Shown here: positions 59,251 to 64,000 of the stretch, piece by piece
Position numbering within the stretch: the stretch's first letter is position 1
How the letters are laid out: every line of letters starts with the position of its first letter
Assembly: GCA_008704415.1 (NCBI GenBank)
Contig: VXIS01000024.1
Location: 124,001 to 188,000 of the forward strand
Direction of reading: 5' to 3'
DNA from: Sphaerosporella brunnea
Taxonomy: Eukaryota > Ascomycota > Pezizomycetes > Pezizales > Pyronemataceae
Length of the DNA: 64,000 nt
The notes under the pieces: model-generated
What the model was told of the DNA's origin: nothing
Database searches by the model: none
Seen by the model: only the letters and a program-made list of their open reading frames with translations
Position numbers and translations under genes: made by a program

Positions 59251-59916
59251 GATTGCTGCTTTTGCGTTGCCTGTGCGTGGGCCCGGGAGGGGGGCTGGAG
59301 GGGTTTGGCTGGAGTTAGGCAGGGACGATAATCAGCGTGAGCGTCGCGTCGCGGGATGAAATAATTGGATGCGTGACGGCTGCTTGCGGTAAGAACGGTA
59401 CGGAGGAGCAGGCGAAGGAATAATTGCTTTTTAGACGAACGAGCAGCAGGCTAGCCGAAGGCGAGTCGAAGCGATTGACGTTTCCCCAACGAGAGTATGA
59501 TGTAAAAATACATCGCTCGCTTTGGCATGGAAGCTGCACGTGCAGCAGCAGCAGCGGCATTATTGATATGCATATGGCCCTATAGTTAGTTGCTTAGCCA
59601 TCAAACTCTGAGAAGATTCACCGCATCGTTTTTGTTGGCCCACTGTGACTCTTGCAGACAGATAGAAGTTTCAAAGTCAGCCCCATTCTTGGCCTACCGG
59701 GCTCCGTCAAAGGGCGGACGAGATTTCTTTCCAAAAGCGGCTGCAGCGTGTCAACTCCGCCGACCGGCCGGGCATCTCTCAGCCTCGCTCTCCCTCTCGT
59801 TCCGAGAACCCGGGCGGATGGCTGACAAGGCCACTTCAACACTTCAAGAGAACTTTTTTGTTGGTCGGCAGATGGGAACGCAATCCATCGGCACACGTCG
59901 AAGTCGCCCCCTTCCC

Positions 59917-60002
59917 CTTCTTCTTCTTCTTCTTCTTCTTATTCTTCTTCTTCTTCTTCTTCTCTTCTCCTCCTTCTTCTTTTCTTCTTCTCCTTCTTCT
60001 TT
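59917..60002. repeat. CTT/TCC pyrimidine tract
   Basis: Nearly pure (CTT)n with a few interruptions, 86 bases of pyrimidine with a single A. Confidence 0.85.
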
Positions 60003-62219
60003 GTTACGATTCGTTGAAACGGGATGGCCACGTTTCGGATCTAACCCTTAGCACAGAGGTTCCTCCCCAAGATCTGGCAAGATCTTCCCAAACCCCCAAG
60101 ATCTCCCCAAGAAGAAGCCCCTCCCAAGCAATCCGTACGCGTAAGCCCGTCCCTCCATGATGACCGTGTCCACTTGCCATGCCGCCGCAACCAGTCCGCC
60201 CAGCGAGCGCTCTCTCGCTTTGCTCAACATCAATGCTCAACCTAGAATAGTGGGAACAGTGGTCTTTCCCTCCGCTCTGCTGCTGATTGACAAAAAAAAA
60301 AAAACGAGCGATCTGCCCTTACCTCACCTTTTTGTGATGGTTCGTGTGCGAGCGACAAGGTCACAGGGAGCTGCACAGGCCGCAGAGCACATAGAAGTGC
60401 TGGCCCATCCCGTCATTCCGCAGTGCAAGGCATGCGACCGAACGTCGCGCCAGTCAGCCCCTCGCCGGTTGGGTGGCGGGTGAACTAGTTTCTGAAGCGG
60501 GGTCCGTTCAACGACAAGACAAGACATGTCTTCTCAACTACTACGCTGCGAAACGAGAGAAGAGAAAAGGGCACTGCCGTTTGGTGGAACAACATGTGCC
60601 GACGCCACGAAAGAACCAAGATCAATTGATTTATCGTTACATACTTCTTCCGCGCGCCTATCAAACATACAGTTCATACAGCGTGTCAAGCACATGGTGG
60701 TGAAAAGAGCACGTTTACATACCATTGCCGCCTCCCCAAGCACGAGAGAGCACGACATGCAGACATCGGCTCGTAAACCTCCAAGCAGAATCGTCAATAA
60801 GTCCTACTATGTACGAGCTTCGGGAAGTGCTTCCATGCTTCCAAAACATCGACAGCTACATTTATCTGGCAACGCACGCACGCGTACGAACGGGCAATAC
60901 AATGTCTATACGTCAGCCCGATTAATTACGCCAGCCGTGATCTCGATCGCGCACCTAATCTTTACCTTTTTCTATACATACTCATACATACATAGAGTAC
61001 TTTCAACCTATCGTTTCGAATTCAAGGCGAGTCGGTACAATATGACAACGGGATGTATGCGTTCTAGGAATGCTTTCATCTGCGCCTTGTTCCTCTTCTG
61101 GGGTATCAACCGGTACATACAGAAGAGCCGAATCCCAGTTTTTTTCCTGTCGGCAAGAACTTGGAAGGTTGCTATACTCGTACAGTGTCTATATTTCCCT
61201 CAATTGCAGCTTACCGCCTCCTGAGCTGATCACGCCTGCTGCCTCAAACTCTCCTCCTCGTCGTCGCCGTGTGTACCCAGGTCTTAAGAATTCGCTTCCG
61301 AATCCGCAAGAGCCAGCAGGAGTACGAACGACGCAATCCTGCGCCTATGCATGCATGTCAGAGAAGGTTTACCCCGGACTTTATTACTTTCAAGGCTATT
61401 TAGGGCTGCCGAAATGAATAATAATCATTGGTGGACGGGGGCGGGGGCCACTCAACTTGCTTGTTTGTGTCACAATTTGTGTTGTCGGTCGGATGGATTG
61501 ATCGTACTGCTTCCCAACCAAGAAGAAGCTTTGCCCGGCCAACCAGATCTTTTCGACGTCGACGTCGAGGCAAGAACCCGCAAGGCACAAGCGCAAGCTT
61601 ACATGTGTCACCGGTCCGCCCCACTGTCATCCTGAATGGATTTACGGGTTTAAATTACACAGCAAGCAGCAAGGCAAGGAGTCGGTTCGTATAGTACAAA
61701 GACATTGGTCAGTGCATACAGCATCACTCACCGGCAAACCTGACAATCTAAATGGAGTATCCACATACTAAACAAGTACTTACACGGGTACCTAGAACCC
61801 AGTACGACTGTACGAGTACTCTACTTAGGCAACAGCAGCTTCACGATGTTTTGCAGCTGCAAATGCACGCACGCTAGCACGTCCAAAACGGATGTCCCAG
61901 TTGGGACAGTGTGATACAATACCTATTCTCCCGGTAACTACTTACCTCCCGGATCAATATGTATCTAGTTATACGTAGCCTTATCCGCGTGGTGGTCATG
62001 GATGGATGGATGGATGGATGCCCTACATATCATCTAGTTATGTATGTATCAACTTGCTGCCCAGTCTTGCACATAAAACGACATCAACCAGGAGCACATC
62101 GCAAGCCCCCCATCGGAGGTCAGCACTACCCTGCCGTCCCCCTCACCCATGCATCCGCCGCACAATGACAGAATGTGCTTTTTTTTTTTCCGGCCGTAGG
62201 GGGGGAGTATCCAAAAACT

Positions 62220-62245
62220 AAAAAAAAAAAAAAAAAAAAAAAAAA
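62220..62245. repeat. A26 homopolymer
   Basis: An uninterrupted run of 26 A just after a G-rich run. Confidence 0.9.
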
Positions 62246-62907
62246 CCCAGATCTGCGCCTTGCAAAGCGCCTCCGCTGAGAGATCTTGTTACCCATGGTT
62301 GGTTGCGCATACCTGCGGGCATCAGTAACGTAACGACATGTCGGTATGCATTGCTGATCCTATGTACTGTACTTACACCAGAGCGAGAGAGAGAGAGAGA
62401 CCAAAAACCACAACCCTTTTTACCCCAGAAAACTTTTGTTTTTGTTTTGTTTTAATGTTTTGATCTACCCCAGAAAACTCAGACCTACCAACCACAGAAG
62501 CAGCACGCCACACGTGTACGCTCACATACCCGCCTTTCCCTGTGAACACGTAGACGAACGAGCTAGGCAGCAACAAGTCGATTTTATTAGGGGAGGGCTT
62601 TTGTTTTAATCATATTGTATTCGGCCGCTTGCGGCCATGACATACAGGAAAGAAGCAGACTACCCTTGGACTTCACGAGCCCACAGACGGGCGATTAGGG
62701 TAGGGCAAGGTGGCTATGAAACTTTTGCACGAACTGCTGGATGGATGGAAATGGGCGTTGTTGCCTGCTTGATGGTCTTACTCCACCTACATACTCTAGT
62801 TACAAACCCAGGGATGGAACGTCCGAGACATTCATTGCTATCTAACTGTGCAAAATTGGTTTTGATCAACCGGCCGCCGCCGCATGCACACTCTTGAACT
62901 TGTGACT

Positions 62908-63184
62908 GTTCTATCCTGGCGACCAGTTTGGCCGGCCGAGCAAACAATCGCCCCAAAACACAACACAACCACGTACCCGATGGCTCAAAATGTAGAATCT
63001 ACCGAAGGCATGTGTTCCCAAATTTTTCCCCGCATGGGGCCTCACCACCATGGTCCACATCGCGAAGCTGTGGATATAACAGCCCCAAAATTTCGCAAAG
63101 GTGACCTCCTATGATGGCCAATATTTGTTTGCTCGGCTGGCCGGCCAGTTGGTCGGCGGTACAGTTTGCTCGGCAGGATAGAAC
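62908..63184. mobile_element. Small inverted-repeat element (MITE-like)
   Basis: A 277-bp segment begins GTTCTATCCTG and ends CAGGATAGAAC (perfect 11-bp inverted ends). Inside, both arms share a further 30-odd bases (CGACCA..TGGCCGGCC..GAGCAAACAA); the right arm has about 16 additional bases. No ORF and no clear target duplication. Confidence 0.6.
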
Positions 63185-64000
63185 ATATCTCTGTACGGCA
63201 GACCCTAACCCATCCGCCTTCACTGAAAAGCACTCGGTACACGACAATATTATTTCCCAGAAAAAAAAATTGAAAAGCTTTCGGACGTAATCGATGAAGT
63301 CCCGAGAAGTGTTCTGTAGAGAGATATGTATGTACGCCCAGTGAGAGAGCCATTGGTCCAAATCTTGAGAGATCAGGCGTTTGAAAAGAGGGCCACCTCG
63401 AGAAAAGCCAGGTTACCAACTTGTGGTCACATGCACGTTGTATACAGATGTACTGCTACTCATGTGTTGGGTTGAATTCATGCCGGTCCACAGAGTAGCA
63501 CTCGCACCCTGCTGTTGCACCTGTTGGCCTGCAAGGCCACGCAGCATCCACACACGTCCACACATCGAAATTGCACTTTGTCTAGAAAAAGCCGCATTTC
63601 CAGAGCAAAGGCCCCAGAAATTAGATCTCCAGAACAATCCGTAGGCCTTGCATGCCGCAAGATGCAAGTCGTACTGCAGGGCCTGCACAGTGGAGTGCAT
63701 ATGATGCGCAGTGGGGACCGGTTATCATGAAATCATCTGCAAAGCGATGGCGCCTGGGATCTACCCAACAGACGTCCAATAACTCCAATGTTGCAGAAGG
63801 GTTCTGTCGGGAGAAGAGCCGCACATGTCTAAAGATGTTGGCTTGAAATGAATTGTAACGGGAGGCGGGGTCGAACAGCTGCCGGAAACCCAAATGTAAC
63901 TCTCATAACAGAAGTAGGGACAGTAAGTCTGATATATATGTAAGATTTCCAACCGTCCTAAATATGCATTGCATGCATTCCGTGTTGAGGGCGGCAACAA

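Larger units (their letters stand above)
58560..64000. other. 5.4 kb without a supported gene
   Basis: The first part is the PLC promoter. The longest ORF (60526-61224, plus, 232 codons) has no domain, poor codon balance and no splice support. The stretch holds a TTTGC pentanucleotide repeat, a CTT tract, an A26 run (62220-62245), a (GA)n run near 62383-62400 and an inverted-repeat element (62908-63184). It may be the upstream region of a gene beyond the window. Confidence 0.4.

Noticed and set aside
60526..61224. 232-codon plus ORF in the right flank
   Set aside because: No domain, no good start context and similar open frames of chance length nearby.

Overview
The window is nuclear DNA of a filamentous ascomycete (Pezizomycotina). 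The evidence is many short introns of about 41-86 nt with GT..AG ends, fungal-specific genes (LCL2, a SUN-family wall protein, a Dld2-type dehydrogenase, fungal-type PARP, HOT13, USE1) and compact divergent or convergent gene pairs separated by AT- and homopolymer-rich spacers. No tRNA, rRNA, CRISPR or bacterial feature was seen. The class cannot be fixed by eye.

Layout. 1-10.8 kb is a dense housekeeping block: a 3' gene end, SEN2 (tRNA splicing), LCL2 (ER), a 2 kb gap, a DLD2-type FAD dehydrogenase divergent from PRE6 (proteasome alpha4), HOT13 (mitochondrial zinc finger) divergent from GPI11, and a small three-exon unknown. 11.5-15.1 kb holds EMC10, FOL3 and USE1. 17.8-28.5 kb holds a large low-complexity coiled-coil protein, RTF2, a BRCT-WGR-PARP polymerase, a second coiled-coil protein and a possible Roadblock-like protein. 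30.1-31.3 kb is a secreted SUN protein. 31.3-38.2 kb is gene-poor and carries an inverted repeat family. 38.3-40.2 kb is a PH-domain protein. 40.2-44.1 kb is an accessory spacer with two clear MITE-like elements. 44.1-50.0 kb is a giant sacsin-like protein ending in a BTB domain. 50.2-58.6 kb holds a hydrolase-like/SnoaL protein, SPF45 and a phospholipase C. 58.6-64 kb has no gene I can support and contains microsatellites and a third inverted-repeat element.

The most unusual points are three. First, two unrelated genes (EMC10 and the sacsin-BTB gene) carry an in-frame UAG after which the same frame continues as an apparently conserved coding sequence; both could be explained by A-to-I mRNA editing of UAG to UIG (Trp), known in some filamentous ascomycetes. 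Second, the phospholipase C has its EF-hand module copied three more times into the linker between its catalytic X and Y halves. Third, the sacsin-BTB protein keeps a recognisable but degenerate ATP-binding N-box.

Most products act in core cell biology (RNA splicing, proteasome, ER insertion and GPI anchoring, folate, DNA repair and fork termination, Golgi-ER fusion, calcium signalling). They do not form one pathway. Exon structures are my own reconstructions from reading frame, splice signals and remembered family patterns; none was checked by alignment or RNA data.
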